DNA of 64,000 bases from Acinetobacter sp. ANC 3903 (lineage in GTDB: Bacteria; Pseudomonadota; Gammaproteobacteria; Pseudomonadales; Moraxellaceae): positions 124,001-188,000 of the forward strand of contig NZ_NEGA01000006.1 of assembly GCF_002135315.1 (NCBI RefSeq), read 5' to 3'. A model generated the notes under the pieces. The model was not told the DNA's origin and did no database searches. It worked only from the letters and a program-made list of their open reading frames with translations. The translations under genes were made by a program, and so were the position numbers. Positions 8,224-16,492 of this stretch are shown one piece after another (position 1 is the stretch's first letter; the number at the start of each line of letters is the position of its first letter).

Positions 8224-9443
8224 TAAGGCTCACCAATCGCTGCAGTAAACGGATCTAATTCAAGACGACGCTTCTCAACCAATTCCATCAATTGCGGTTG
8301 AATTTCTTCATCACATGCCGACACATCAATTTCCAGCGCATCTAACTCAGTCAGGTCTTCAGCTTTCTGAATACGAACTGCAAGTGATGATTGAGTTTTT
8401 GGAGGATTAAGCTCTACCAGACGTTTATTGATTGCATCAATTAATGGCTTGCGCTGTTCTTCGGTCCATGACTTTGTATATTTGATCTGTGCATTTACTT
8501 CTGCCGGAGTAGTAGCATTGGTCACTCGATCAAGTAGATCAGCCAGCAGCTCCTTATACACAGCATCTTCATCAACTTGAACAGGTTGTTCCGAAGAATC
8601 ATCTTTTTGAGATTGGATAAGCTTTTCAGCATCTTCCTGTAGTCGCTTTAGTTCATTAACCGACAAATCCTTTGACTCAGATGGAGGTGTAGTAAGCTCT
8701 TCAATGCGTTTTTCACCCAACTTATTCAGTTCAATGATTTGTCCACGGACCATATGACCATTTGCACTTAATTGATAGCGGATCCGCATAACATCATCTA
8801 CAGTTTCAGCGGCATTAATTTCTGCCGTGAACTTTTCAACAAGCTTTACTGCATCAGTTTCGATAGGATCATCTATCAAATTATCTTCAACTGCAGTAAC
8901 TGGGCCTTGTTCGGTAATCTGAATATCTGACTGACTTTCAGATGCCTTTTCTTCCACATCATTTGATGTGGAATTTTGGTCATTTGCAGCCGGTTCTTCT
9001 GTTTTACGGCTACGACGTTTTTTGGTTTTACCTGTATTGTCAATTGTTGGTGGATAAAAGATGTTCCGGCCAAACAGCTCGCCAATTGCCTGCAGCTGTA
9101 GTTCAGCATTTTCTTTATCTGCCTGGGCGAAACCATTACGCACAGATGCGAAGTATTCCATGCACTGTTTGTTGTATTTAACCTGGGAAATATGGTCGGG
9201 ATGGACAATGAATATTTCCTGATCTTCTACCACATCCTCAGGAGTTAAAGGCTTGGCAAATGTAATACCAGCCAATTCCATGGTTTCAACTTTGATGCAA
9301 AACTCATAACCCTGTTTAGCAAAGATGTTGGCAGGGAACTGATCGATATCATTAAACTCGATTAATTCACCAATAGCGCGGCACATAATATTCCGACCAG
9401 CCATCATTGCTGCAAAAGCTTCATTACTATTTAAAATATTCAT
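8223..9443 (-). CDS. Hypothetical phage early protein, 406 aa
   Basis: The N-terminal 130 residues form a compact region (FNDIDQFPANIFAKQGYEFC). A low-complexity acidic linker rich in Glu, Ser, Thr and Gln runs from about 145 to 195, preceded by a KKRRSRK basic patch. The C-terminal half holds three similar helical segments (around 205-250, 290-345 and 355-395) that look like repeats of one small domain. It lies directly downstream of the annealing-type protein, so a role in early DNA metabolism is likely, but no catalytic motif is seen. Confidence 0.7.
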   Translation of the reverse strand: MNILNSNEAFAAMMAGRNIMCRAIGELIEFNDIDQFPANIFAKQGYEFCIKVETMELAGITFAKPLTPEDVVEDQEIFIVHPDHISQVKYNKQCMEYFASVRNGFAQADKENAELQLQAIGELFGRNIFYPPTIDNTGKTKKRRSRKTEEPAANDQNSTSNDVEEKASESQSDIQITEQGPVTAVEDNLIDDPIETDAVKLVEKFTAEINAAETVDDVMRIRYQLSANGHMVRGQIIELNKLGEKRIEELTTPPSESKDLSVNELKRLQEDAEKLIQSQKDDSSEQPVQVDEDAVYKELLADLLDRVTNATTPAEVNAQIKYTKSWTEEQRKPLIDAINKRLVELNPPKTQSSLAVRIQKAEDLTELDALEIDVSACDEEIQPQLMELVEKRRLELDPFTAAIGEP

Positions 9444-9463
9444 ATTCTTATCCCTATGTTTAA

Positions 9464-10234
9464 TTAATGATGAAGCTGGCTAGGCTGGTTATTTTGTTGC
9501 TGCGATCGACTTTGAGTTGGCCAACCCATCTGATCGGCGCGAGCACGGCAAGCATTCTTGATACCAGCCTCATAAGTGGTACCTTTAAATCTTTCAGCTG
9601 CTGCTTTAAGAATCCCTTTGTCTTTAGCATCTTTAATAGCGACTAAAGCATCGTTATAAAGCTGTGCCTGGGTACGTTTTGGTTTTTGCTGAGCACTTGA
9701 TTGCTGTTGAGCCGGTTGCTGATTATTTTGATGCTGCTGCGTCGGGGCAGTCTGTTGGTTCTGACCGTTATAATGTGCTGCTGCCATTTCCTGATATTTC
9801 CAGTCATCCCAGATTCCTGAGAAAATATCTCCCGCAAAACCAATGAAACTAAGTGCCTTGACCATGGCATCAGTTACAGATTTTTTAGGTGCGTCTTCGT
9901 CATACACCATTTTTCCGGCATTGGTTTTATACATGGCCATTGTTCCACCCATGTGCTCAACAGAACATTTTTTGCCATCCTGCATATACCAGACTCGGAC
10001 AGTAGCGTAATGCATCATGGTTTCGGCATTACATTGCTGGAAACCTTGTTGAACAATTTCAATGCCCCATCCAAAGCCACATGGCCCAAAAGTTTCAGTC
10101 GCACGTTGCACCAACCAATATGGTTGAGGGGATGAGCCTTTATAAGATTTCCCGGTAATAGGTTTAACTTTTTTCGGATCAGTAATAGAAACTGATGCCC
10201 ATAGATCCATATTTGAGTTATTAGAAGTTGTCAT
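9464..10234 (-). CDS. Putative single-strand-annealing recombination protein
   Basis: A 256-residue protein. Residues 15-145 have the features of Rad52-like phage annealing proteins: the early tract VKPITGKSYKG, WLVQRATETFGPCGFGWG, and the later helix VTDAMVKALSFIGFAGDIF. Such proteins coat single strands and pair homologous ends during phage recombination. A Gln/Pro/Asn-rich linker (165-195) leads to a small C-terminal helical domain. No partner exonuclease is recognisable next to it. It is in the repressor-controlled leftward operon, as expected for a lambda Red-like position. Confidence 0.65.
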   Translation of the reverse strand: MTTSNNSNMDLWASVSITDPKKVKPITGKSYKGSSPQPYWLVQRATETFGPCGFGWGIEIVQQGFQQCNAETMMHYATVRVWYMQDGKKCSVEHMGGTMAMYKTNAGKMVYDEDAPKKSVTDAMVKALSFIGFAGDIFSGIWDDWKYQEMAAAHYNGQNQQTAPTQQHQNNQQPAQQQSSAQQKPKRTQAQLYNDALVAIKDAKDKGILKAAAERFKGTTYEAGIKNACRARADQMGWPTQSRSQQQNNQPSQLHH

Positions 10235-10245
10235 GATAATTCCCC

Positions 10246-10791
10246 TTAATGCACAGCACGATGGGTTTTAGCCCATTTTTTATATTCGTCAGATTTGAAG
10301 TGACCAGTATTTTCTAGAATCTGGTTACGCTCAGCATTCCGTTTTGCGTTCCGTGCAGTGACTAATGCTTTTATTAACCAATCTGGCGCTGTGTCTTTTT
10401 CTACAAGTGTGAGATTGCCTTGAGACTCTTTATAGATGATGAAGCCATCTAAGTTGATACCACTGCGACCGCTAGGTTTAAGTACATAGAAACTTGGGCG
10501 ATCTTTACCGATACGGTAGCGCTCGTTTTTATCGCCATCTAAGCCCAAGTATTCGGAGAAGTAGTTTTCAGATTTAGCTTTAGCCTGGCGTTTCAAACCT
10601 TCATCAAGAGTCTGTGCAAAACGGAACTTAATAAAGCCACCAAAGAAATCAGCAAAACCTAAACGCGCTTGTTGTGTTAAAGGTTCCCAGTCGTTGGTTT
10701 CAATTTCGGCATATTCGATATTGAAACCCTTAGCCAGTGCTTCAAATACTTGAGCAGGTGCAAGGGTTTGCTTGATGATTTGAGTAGTCAT
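10246..10791 (-). CDS. Hypothetical phage early protein, 181 aa
   Basis: Soluble and lysine-rich, with a positively charged C-terminal third (NAKRNAERNQ, YKKWAKTHRAVH) that could bind nucleic acid. It sits 11 bases before the annealing-type gene and overlaps the small membrane gene upstream by 4 bp, so it is part of the same translationally coupled operon. No known domain. Confidence 0.6.
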   Translation of the reverse strand: MTTQIIKQTLAPAQVFEALAKGFNIEYAEIETNDWEPLTQQARLGFADFFGGFIKFRFAQTLDEGLKRQAKAKSENYFSEYLGLDGDKNERYRIGKDRPSFYVLKPSGRSGINLDGFIIYKESQGNLTLVEKDTAPDWLIKALVTARNAKRNAERNQILENTGHFKSDEYKKWAKTHRAVH

Positions 10792-11054
10792 TTCCCCACC
10801 TCCATCTGAAACTTAACCGCCTGCACTGCCTGACGATCTGCATCATCTGAACAGCTTTGAACTGTAAATAGGGTGGAAACAATGGTGATGCCGATCAAGG
10901 AAATAGCAGCCACTTCTTTGAAAACCACTTTAGATTTAGCCCAAAAAGAAAGATGCATTTCTTCAGGCTTGGGTGGCTGAAACAAAATGGAAGTCGTTTG
11001 ACTTTTATTAGTGCCAAACTCTGGGGTTTGACTGTGGGATGGTGTTTGGTTCAT
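10788..11054 (-). CDS. Small single-pass membrane protein
   Basis: 88 residues from the ATG at 11054, which has a GAGTGAG site; an upstream in-frame start at 11084 would add 10 residues. One transmembrane segment (VFKEVAAISLIGITIVSTLFTV, given here only as its position, about residues 45-65 of the product). First gene of the leftward early operon. In other phages this position often holds host-takeover or exclusion proteins, but nothing specific is seen. Confidence 0.55.
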   Translation of the reverse strand: MNQTPSHSQTPEFGTNKSQTTSILFQPPKPEEMHLSFWAKSKVVFKEVAAISLIGITIVSTLFTVQSCSDDADRQAVQAVKFQMEVGK

Positions 11055-11131
11055 ACTTATCTCACTCTTTGAGTAAAAGCACATTGGATTTGACGGTCGG
11101 TGTGCTTTTTTGTTATCTGGTGATATAAATA

Positions 11132-11188
11132 CTACTTTAAGTAGAGATTAAGTCAATAGTTGGTAGAAAATAATTCTACTTAAAGTTG
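11132..11188 (-). promoter_or_regulatory. Leftward early promoter with repressor operators
   Basis: On the minus strand a -35 TTGACT (plus-strand 11151-11156) is followed 16 bases later by TAGTAT. The palindrome CTACTTTAAGTAG at 11132-11144 overlaps the -10 region, and a second copy with one change lies at 11176-11188. The first copy is identical to the operator at 16194-16206 beside cro, so the prophage repressor most likely shuts this operon in the lysogen. Confidence 0.75.
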
Positions 11189-11305
11189 TTTTTTGATTTA
11201 TAGTAGACAAAAGAAAAATAAAATTTATGTGTAGTGAAATTTAGTATTTGATAAAATTAGGAGGTTAAAATCTTTAATTATTTAATAAAATGTAGGAGGG
11301 GAGTT

Positions 11306-12202
11306 ATGTCTAATAAAGCAGAGTTGATTCTTATTGCAGACGATGAAAAATTATTAGAAATTGCAAAGGGATCTAAAATAAAATTTGATAAACAATTAGC
11401 TTTAGATATAGCAGAAATTTTAAGCAAATTTTTTTCATACAACCCTTTTGCTGCAGCAATTAACACTACATTGACATTCTTAAATAAAAAAGAAAGAGCA
11501 AAAGAAAGTAAAAATTTAAAAGCATTACCATTGCTGAAAGAACAAATATTGCGGCAGATAAAAAAGGAGCTGAATATTTCTTCCGAAATTAAATGTATTT
11601 CACCAAATAATACAGAAGGAATGAAATTTGATATCGGCGATAAAGCCACAAACGGCAGTTTTTATCTTAAACATCCTTTGCTTGATAATGTATATATACG
11701 TCCATGCAATTATGAGGCTGTACTAGCGCGTGAAAAAGAGGCGTGCTTTAGACGGTTGGCAAGTGCATTAGGAGCTAAAACAATTACTCTTAAAGATGCT
11801 AAATTTTTCGATAATAAAGGTAAATTAAGTGTTGGAACGACGATACCTCAGGCTGTATGTACAAATATTGGCATAAATGTTCAATTTGAAAAAGACGGTG
11901 CTGTTATAAAGGAAGTCTATAGTGAATTTGGAGAGCCAAGAGTTGCACCCTATATTCCTGAACATCTAAAGTCTTGGACAATGATTGATACTGATTTGCG
12001 TACAATGGCTCAAGATCGCTTAGAAGGACATTTAATTAAGCATCAAGTCACTTTGCAGTTTAAAGAATCTTTCTCAGGTGGTGGGAAAATTGCTGCAGAG
12101 ATAGCAGACAAAGGTTTGGATATTGGGGGATCTATATCTAATAACGTAAGTTCTGTATGGTTTTTTGAAGTCGAGTATTATCCTATTACGGAAACTATCT
12201 AA
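11306..12202 (+). CDS. Unknown prophage cargo protein, 298 aa
   Basis: An AT-rich rightward gene between a leftward operon and leftward cargo genes, with its own GGAGGGGAG site and terminator, hence an independent unit. Residues 1-75 are helical and moderately hydrophobic (LSKFFSYNPFAAAINTTLTF); the rest is a soluble alpha/beta region. The tail GGSISNNVSSVWFFEVEYYP is unusual. No motif links it to a known family. Position and composition suggest a lysogeny-expressed cargo gene, possibly for exclusion of other phages; that is inference only. Confidence 0.6.
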   Translation: MSNKAELILIADDEKLLEIAKGSKIKFDKQLALDIAEILSKFFSYNPFAAAINTTLTFLNKKERAKESKNLKALPLLKEQILRQIKKELNISSEIKCISPNNTEGMKFDIGDKATNGSFYLKHPLLDNVYIRPCNYEAVLAREKEACFRRLASALGAKTITLKDAKFFDNKGKLSVGTTIPQAVCTNIGINVQFEKDGAVIKEVYSEFGEPRVAPYIPEHLKSWTMIDTDLRTMAQDRLEGHLIKHQVTLQFKESFSGGGKIAAEIADKGLDIGGSISNNVSSVWFFEVEYYPITETI

Positions 12203-12203
12203 T

Positions 12204-12232
12204 AAAAAGCCCATCAAAAAGATGGGCTTTTT
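12204..12232. terminator. Bidirectional terminator
   Basis: AAAAGCCCATC and GATGGGCTTTT form an 11-bp stem, serving the 298-residue gene and the converging lipoprotein gene. Confidence 0.9.
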
Positions 12233-12238
12233 ATTGTC

Positions 12239-12586
12239 TTAGCACTGCACATTGTCTTTTTTCTTATAGTAGTCCAAAGCTATGTCCAGATCCTCTAATA
12301 GCTGTGATCTGGTGTAGTCTTTTGCAGCCAGTCTAAGTAAAGCTGGCATGTAATTGGTTTTGTATTCAGTAGGGTAGTCTTTACATAAGATCCTGGTCTT
12401 TTCTTCAATGGTGGTGTTTGGTGATTCTAACTGGTCTAGATATTTATTGATGATTGCATCTGACTTTTCAAATTGGGCTTTTGCTTCAGGATCTGTGTTA
12501 TGAGAAGCGGTAGCTTGCTCTGGTTGTTTTTGGCAGCCGGTGATTAAAAGAGTTAGAAGTAGGGTAGTGAATATTTTTGTTTTCAT
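12239..12586 (-). CDS. Small prophage lipoprotein
   Basis: 115 residues beginning MKTKIFTTLLLTLLITGCQ, a clear lipoprotein signal with lipobox LITGC. The mature part is helical with two cysteines (CKDYP and the C-terminal QC). A surface or periplasmic lipoprotein expressed from a prophage is a typical lysogenic-conversion product, sometimes blocking superinfection; no direct evidence for that here. Confidence 0.65.
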   Translation of the reverse strand: MKTKIFTTLLLTLLITGCQKQPEQATASHNTDPEAKAQFEKSDAIINKYLDQLESPNTTIEEKTRILCKDYPTEYKTNYMPALLRLAAKDYTRSQLLEDLDIALDYYKKKDNVQC

Positions 12587-12664
12587 GGTTTGGTTTTGTT
12601 GTTATTGGTGAGGGGATTATAAGCTGAAATTAGGAAAAGAAAACCCACCGCTGGAGTGGGGAGT

Positions 12665-13534
12665 TTAAGCAATAGTAAAATCAAGTTGCTGTTGTTTAGA
12701 GGGAACGTCGACTTTTTTTATATCATCGCAGTAAATCATCACTTCAGACCCCTTAACCTTATAGTATGCACTGTAGTTAAGTTCATAATCTTCTTGACGA
12801 TAACCTGAATAAATTTCTTTTATTTCTATGCAGTTATCATAAGAAACTATCCATTTTGTTCTTACTTTATCTAAAGCTTGTCGGATTTGCACGTGATCTT
12901 CATGAATGTAAAAATTACGATATAAACCCTGACCTTTAACGTAGTATGGAGGGTCTAAATAAATTAGAGAATTTTCTGGGAGTAAAGAATCTACTTTGCC
13001 CAATAACTCTAGTGCATCATAATTATAAACTTTAATATACTCCTTGAACTCTCCAATTTTTTCAATTCGTTTTGATAAGTTTTCTTTATGAAAACGAGCA
13101 TCAAGCCTATAGTATCCATCCTGATTTTTGCCGCCAATTACTCCTCCTTTTAAGATACCTGATCGGTTGGTACGATTTAAAAAGAAAGCAGCAAAACCGT
13201 GTTCAAGCTCGGTATGTTCAGTAGGTGTAGAAAGGATAGCTTTTTGTTTATACCACTCTTCGATAGTTACTGGAGTATCATGCAAGACCTTTAGGAATTC
13301 CTCAGTTTCTAACGTTACCGATTTCCAAAAATTATAAACAGCTTTATCGAAATCATTAATATGTATATTTTTACAATATCCACTAAAGAGCAAATCCAAA
13401 GCCACACCTGCTCCTCCCGCAAAAGGCTCGAGATAATCGCCCGAAAGATGATTTATTTCCATCAAATCTTTCACAAAGGGCGCAAATTTGGCTTTTCCAC
13501 CAGGATAGCGTAGAGGAGTTAAAAACTTAGACAT
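12665..13534 (-). CDS. DNA adenine methyltransferase, Dam/D12 class
   Basis: 289 residues from the ATG at 13534. It transfers a methyl group from S-adenosylmethionine to N6 of adenine. The class signatures are present: PLRYPGGKAKFAPF near residue 8, EPFAGGAGVALDL near residue 38 (cofactor binding) and YLDPPYY near residue 190 (catalytic DPPY). Length fits Dam-type enzymes; the recognition sequence cannot be read from the protein. It follows the ParB-like gene after a 25-base gap, in the same direction. No restriction enzyme is adjacent. Confidence 0.9.
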   Translation of the reverse strand: MSKFLTPLRYPGGKAKFAPFVKDLMEINHLSGDYLEPFAGGAGVALDLLFSGYCKNIHINDFDKAVYNFWKSVTLETEEFLKVLHDTPVTIEEWYKQKAILSTPTEHTELEHGFAAFFLNRTNRSGILKGGVIGGKNQDGYYRLDARFHKENLSKRIEKIGEFKEYIKVYNYDALELLGKVDSLLPENSLIYLDPPYYVKGQGLYRNFYIHEDHVQIRQALDKVRTKWIVSYDNCIEIKEIYSGYRQEDYELNYSAYYKVKGSEVMIYCDDIKKVDVPSKQQQLDFTIA

Positions 13535-13559
13535 AGGCACATTACATCACAAATAATTT

Positions 13560-15008
13560 TCATTGGCCACTTTTTTGCTTAAGTGCTTTTAGGATATGCT
13601 CAGAAACTACAAAGCCAATTATACTTTGAATTCTATTAAATTTTTGTGCAATCTCTAAACCATTAAAAGTTGCATAATTATTACTGTGTTTTGTGAAATT
13701 GCCTTCCTTCGAGAGCCAATCAAGAATTTCTTTATCTGATTTTGAATCTTCAGCATTATCAAATGAGTAATTCTGTAACTTACCTTTAAAATAACCTGCA
13801 AAATCTTTTGAGTAAGAACTGTCTAATCTAGCCAAGCTATCTAGCAAGGACCAAATTCCGACAATTGTTAGAAGTGGATGTTCTGTTGGATCTATTGTTA
13901 AAAGTGATTTATACAAGACATTAAATTTTGGTATCTCCAGTGAGTTTATGGCTAAAGTTAATGAATCATTTTTAAGTATTTTTTTATCAAATTTTGGCTT
14001 ATTTAACTTAACAGTCTGTAACTGATTATTAGCTAATAACAATTCTCCTTGTAACTCATCGACTGATTTTTTTAAACTTTCGGCTGGAATACTATTATTA
14101 GGTGGTGAAATTTGAGGAGGTTGGTCTGATATAATAGGTAGTGGCTCCTTCTTTTTTCTTGTATTTTTTAGGGTAGGCGGTTTAATGGTTGTTACAATGC
14201 TAAAGTACTGTTTTAAAAATAGCTCAATGTTTTTAGCTGATGCGTAATTACCTTCACGAGACAAAGATATTTCTCTATTTTTAAGTAATTCAAGCAATGT
14301 TTCAACAAAACTAAGTGCTAGTTTGTAGGCTGGAGTATTTGGCAATAAAGTAGATGTTGATACATCAAATATTGAATGATCAATATAACCTAATTGGTAT
14401 GCGCTTCGAATAACGCGTGTGAAAGTTTCAAATGAAAAATGGCTATCAGAGATAAAGTCATTATATTTATTATTAGTATTTTGAAAATGCAATAATAAGG
14501 CTATGGCGATCCAATTTGAATCGCCGTGTTGTTGTATATCATATCTAAATCTAGCATTTGCGTAAGCAGACCATTTAATTCTACCAACACCCCCAGTAGC
14601 AGCGTGCCTCTCATATACTGTTTTAGAAATAGCTTCTAAATCTTCGCTCACAAAAGCTCCAACAAAGTTTAAATCACATTTAGCATTCTGCCTGAGCTGT
14701 TTAGCTAAATTTTTAACAGATTCATTGGGAGCTAATTCGGGATTGTTTAAAATTTTGAGTATAGAGGCTCGTCTATTTCCATCTAAAATGGTTAATTTTT
14801 TTTCATTTTTATAAACTAGCAAATGTTCACCTAAATCATTTTCAGCAATATCCTCCATGATATTTTTAAAATTTTCAGGGCTGTGATTATATATTTTATT
14901 AATACAATCTTGCTGGGATGTTGCCATACCGAAACGATAGTTTTTTTCATCAAGCTCAATATCTACGATTTTCACAGATGTTATTGAATCAAATCTCATA
15001 AAACCCAT
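13560..15008 (-). CDS. ParB/Srx-like domain protein paired with methylase
   Basis: 482 residues. The first 110 have the ParB N-terminal pattern: DIELDEKNYRFG, then LGEHLLVYKNEKKLTILDGN followed by RRASILKIL, where DGNRR corresponds to the ParB G-x-R-R box that binds or hydrolyses nucleotides. The middle is helical with a Pro-rich linker (about 285-320), and a C-terminal helical domain (350-480) has no recognised relative. No HTH typical of chromosomal ParB is evident, so plasmid-style partition is unlikely. The ATG has AAGGAG close by. Possible roles: DNA-modification guide, nuclease, or phage exclusion with the Dam enzyme. Confidence 0.6.
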   Translation of the reverse strand: MGFMRFDSITSVKIVDIELDEKNYRFGMATSQQDCINKIYNHSPENFKNIMEDIAENDLGEHLLVYKNEKKLTILDGNRRASILKILNNPELAPNESVKNLAKQLRQNAKCDLNFVGAFVSEDLEAISKTVYERHAATGGVGRIKWSAYANARFRYDIQQHGDSNWIAIALLLHFQNTNNKYNDFISDSHFSFETFTRVIRSAYQLGYIDHSIFDVSTSTLLPNTPAYKLALSFVETLLELLKNREISLSREGNYASAKNIELFLKQYFSIVTTIKPPTLKNTRKKKEPLPIISDQPPQISPPNNSIPAESLKKSVDELQGELLLANNQLQTVKLNKPKFDKKILKNDSLTLAINSLEIPKFNVLYKSLLTIDPTEHPLLTIVGIWSLLDSLARLDSSYSKDFAGYFKGKLQNYSFDNAEDSKSDKEILDWLSKEGNFTKHSNNYATFNGLEIAQKFNRIQSIIGFVVSEHILKALKQKSGQ

Positions 15009-15192
15009 AACTCCTTATTATAGTAAGTACAAATTGACATCTATTTAATAATAGAGATCTATAAAATTAAACAATTACTATGTGCTAAAAATACCTAATA
15101 ACCAATGAATAAGAAAAAAGGAAGGCTTTAAATTTCAATTCTTCCTAATTCAGCTTTTTATCCTATGTGCTATGATAGGTTTTTAGTTTCAA

Positions 15193-15408
15193 TCACACAA
15201 AAATCTGAATACGCCTAAACTTTTTATTCGCTTCAATTTCAGTTTTATAGAATCTATCTTTATCATCGGAATCTATAAATTTAGTAAACGTACTTGATTC
15301 AAGAAGTCGATAAAGAAACCTTTCACCTGTTCTAAGCACTACTGTCAACAGGTAGTGCTGATAAAGCACATGGCTGATCTTGCGGGAATTTATTTCAATT
15401 TTCTGCAT
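15193..15408 (-). CDS. Small KTSC-like domain protein
   Basis: 71 residues from the ATG at 15408; a GTG at 15417 would add three. The pattern IEINSRKISHVLYQHYLLTV then GERFLYRLLESSTFTKFI followed by a C-terminal basic stretch is like the KTSC domain, a small RNA- or DNA-associated domain often found in phages. It lies 33 bases after the repressor stop and would be co-transcribed with it in the lysogen, the position of lambda rex. Family match is tentative. Confidence 0.5.
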   Translation of the reverse strand: MQKIEINSRKISHVLYQHYLLTVVLRTGERFLYRLLESSTFTKFIDSDDKDRFYKTEIEANKKFRRIQIFV

Positions 15409-15420
15409 TAATAACACCCC

Positions 15421-15436
15421 AAGTCACCGGTGACTT
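15421..15436. repeat. 16-bp perfect palindrome between repressor and next gene
   Basis: AAGTCACCGGTGACTT reads the same on both strands. It lies 5 bases after the repressor stop and about 12 bases ahead of the next start. It has no T tract, so it is not a terminator; it could be an operator for a dimeric regulator or a hairpin tuning translation. Confidence 0.6.
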
Positions 15437-15441
15437 ACTTT

Positions 15442-16104
15442 TTAGACATCCCGATACAACCCAACTACCTTACCAACCAACTTACATCCATCCATTAATG
15501 GAATGGTTTGTTCCGGCCAATTCGGGTTAAGAGGCTGTAAATACATATTGCCGCTTTCAACAATTAACTTCTTGAACGTAGCTTCGGCATCACCTTCACA
15601 AGACACAATCACCAGATCGCCAGTTTTCAACTCACTTGGTTGAAAGTCAGGATTCACATAAATTTTGTCACCTGGGCGGAAGTCTGGAAGCATTGATTCA
15701 CCAACAACTTCTAAACCATAGCCATTTTTGCCACATTTAGGATTTGGTGGTAACCATTCATCAAGTTGAGTTCCAGCTGGCACAGCATCTACAGTAGTCC
15801 AGGAACCAGCTTGTACCCATGAAATGACGGGAACGAGTCGACCAGCAATAGGAAAGGGTGCAGTGACGTTTGGTTCTAAGCCTGTACCATGATCTAAATA
15901 ACTAATGTCAACATTAAACTTTTCGGCAAGAATCTGCATTTTTTCTTCACGTGGTTTAGCAATACCAAGCGTGTAGCGACGTGCCATTTCGTAAGTAACT
16001 TCGATGGCATCTTTTAATTGATTCACTGTTTTAATTGGTGAGCCTTCTTTTTCCATAAGACTTTTAAGCCGTAAAGCAAAATCTTGATATTTGGCCGTTT
16101 TCAC
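15442..16104 (-). CDS. CI/LexA-type prophage repressor (S24 peptidase)
   Basis: 220 residues if it starts at GTG 16104, which has GGAAAGA 9 bases upstream; the longer open frame reaching 16380 would run through the operators and into cro, so it is rejected. Residues 1-75 contain an HTH (YEMARRYTLGIAKPREEKMQ). The C-terminal half is the self-cleaving peptidase: cleavage site in WVQAGSW (Ala-Gly), catalytic Ser in GESMLPDF and Lys in ATFKKLI. RecA-stimulated self-cleavage on DNA damage would induce the prophage. Transcribed leftward from a promoter in the operator region. Confidence 0.92.
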   Translation of the reverse strand: MKTAKYQDFALRLKSLMEKEGSPIKTVNQLKDAIEVTYEMARRYTLGIAKPREEKMQILAEKFNVDISYLDHGTGLEPNVTAPFPIAGRLVPVISWVQAGSWTTVDAVPAGTQLDEWLPPNPKCGKNGYGLEVVGESMLPDFRPGDKIYVNPDFQPSELKTGDLVIVSCEGDAEATFKKLIVESGNMYLQPLNPNWPEQTIPLMDGCKLVGKVVGLYRDV

Positions 16105-16124
16105 CTTGTAAGTCTTTCCATTTT

Positions 16125-16206
16125 CTACGCTAGGTAGAAGTTTAACTCGTATTTTATGTTGCACCAATTCTATTTTTGGTAGTATATTATCTTCTACTTT
16201 AAGTAG
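16125..16206. promoter_or_regulatory. Immunity operator region with divergent promoters
   Basis: Three 13-bp operators: CTACGCTAGGTAG (16125-16137), CTATTTTTGGTAG (16170-16182) and CTACTTTAAGTAG (16194-16206). Rightward promoter for cro: TTGCAC at 16159-16164, 18-base spacer, TATATT at 16183-16188. Leftward promoter for the repressor: minus-strand TTGGTG (16162-16167), 17-base spacer, TAAACT (16139-16144). The middle operator sits in the cro promoter spacer and the right one at its start site. The outermost copy is identical to the one at 11132. Confidence 0.8.
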
Positions 16207-16222
16207 TGTAGTTGGTAGCATT

Positions 16223-16468
16223 ATGTCATCTCCAAAAGATGCTTTTGAAAAAGCAATAAAGATTGCAGGTAGCAAATCTGCATTAGCTCGTAGTTTAGGG
16301 ATTACTCCATGGGCTCTAAGTAAATGGAATATTGAGAAAATTCCTGAAGAACGTTGTTTGTCTATTGAAAAATTTACCAATAAACAGGTAAGAGCTGAGC
16401 AATTACGACCGGATATAAACTGGGTTTTTGTTCGTTCTACTCAAAATAGTAATAAGGCAGCCGTTTAA
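16223..16468 (+). CDS. Cro-like HTH repressor
   Basis: 81 residues, YdaS/Cro type. Residues 8-45 form the HTH (AGSKSALARSLGITPWALSK), a pattern seen in small Cro proteins where the tryptophan follows the recognition helix. It is the first gene of the rightward operon, divergent from the repressor, with the start 17 bases after the last operator. Expected to bind the same operators and favour lytic growth. Confidence 0.85.
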   Translation: MSSPKDAFEKAIKIAGSKSALARSLGITPWALSKWNIEKIPEERCLSIEKFTNKQVRAEQLRPDINWVFVRSTQNSNKAAV

Positions 16469-16492
16469 TAAATACGTTCGAAGGAATTTCAC

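Noticed and set aside
16105-16380. N-terminal extension of the repressor frame
   Set aside because: It would cover the operators, both promoters and the start of cro on the other strand; the GTG at 16104 has a good site and gives a normal repressor length.
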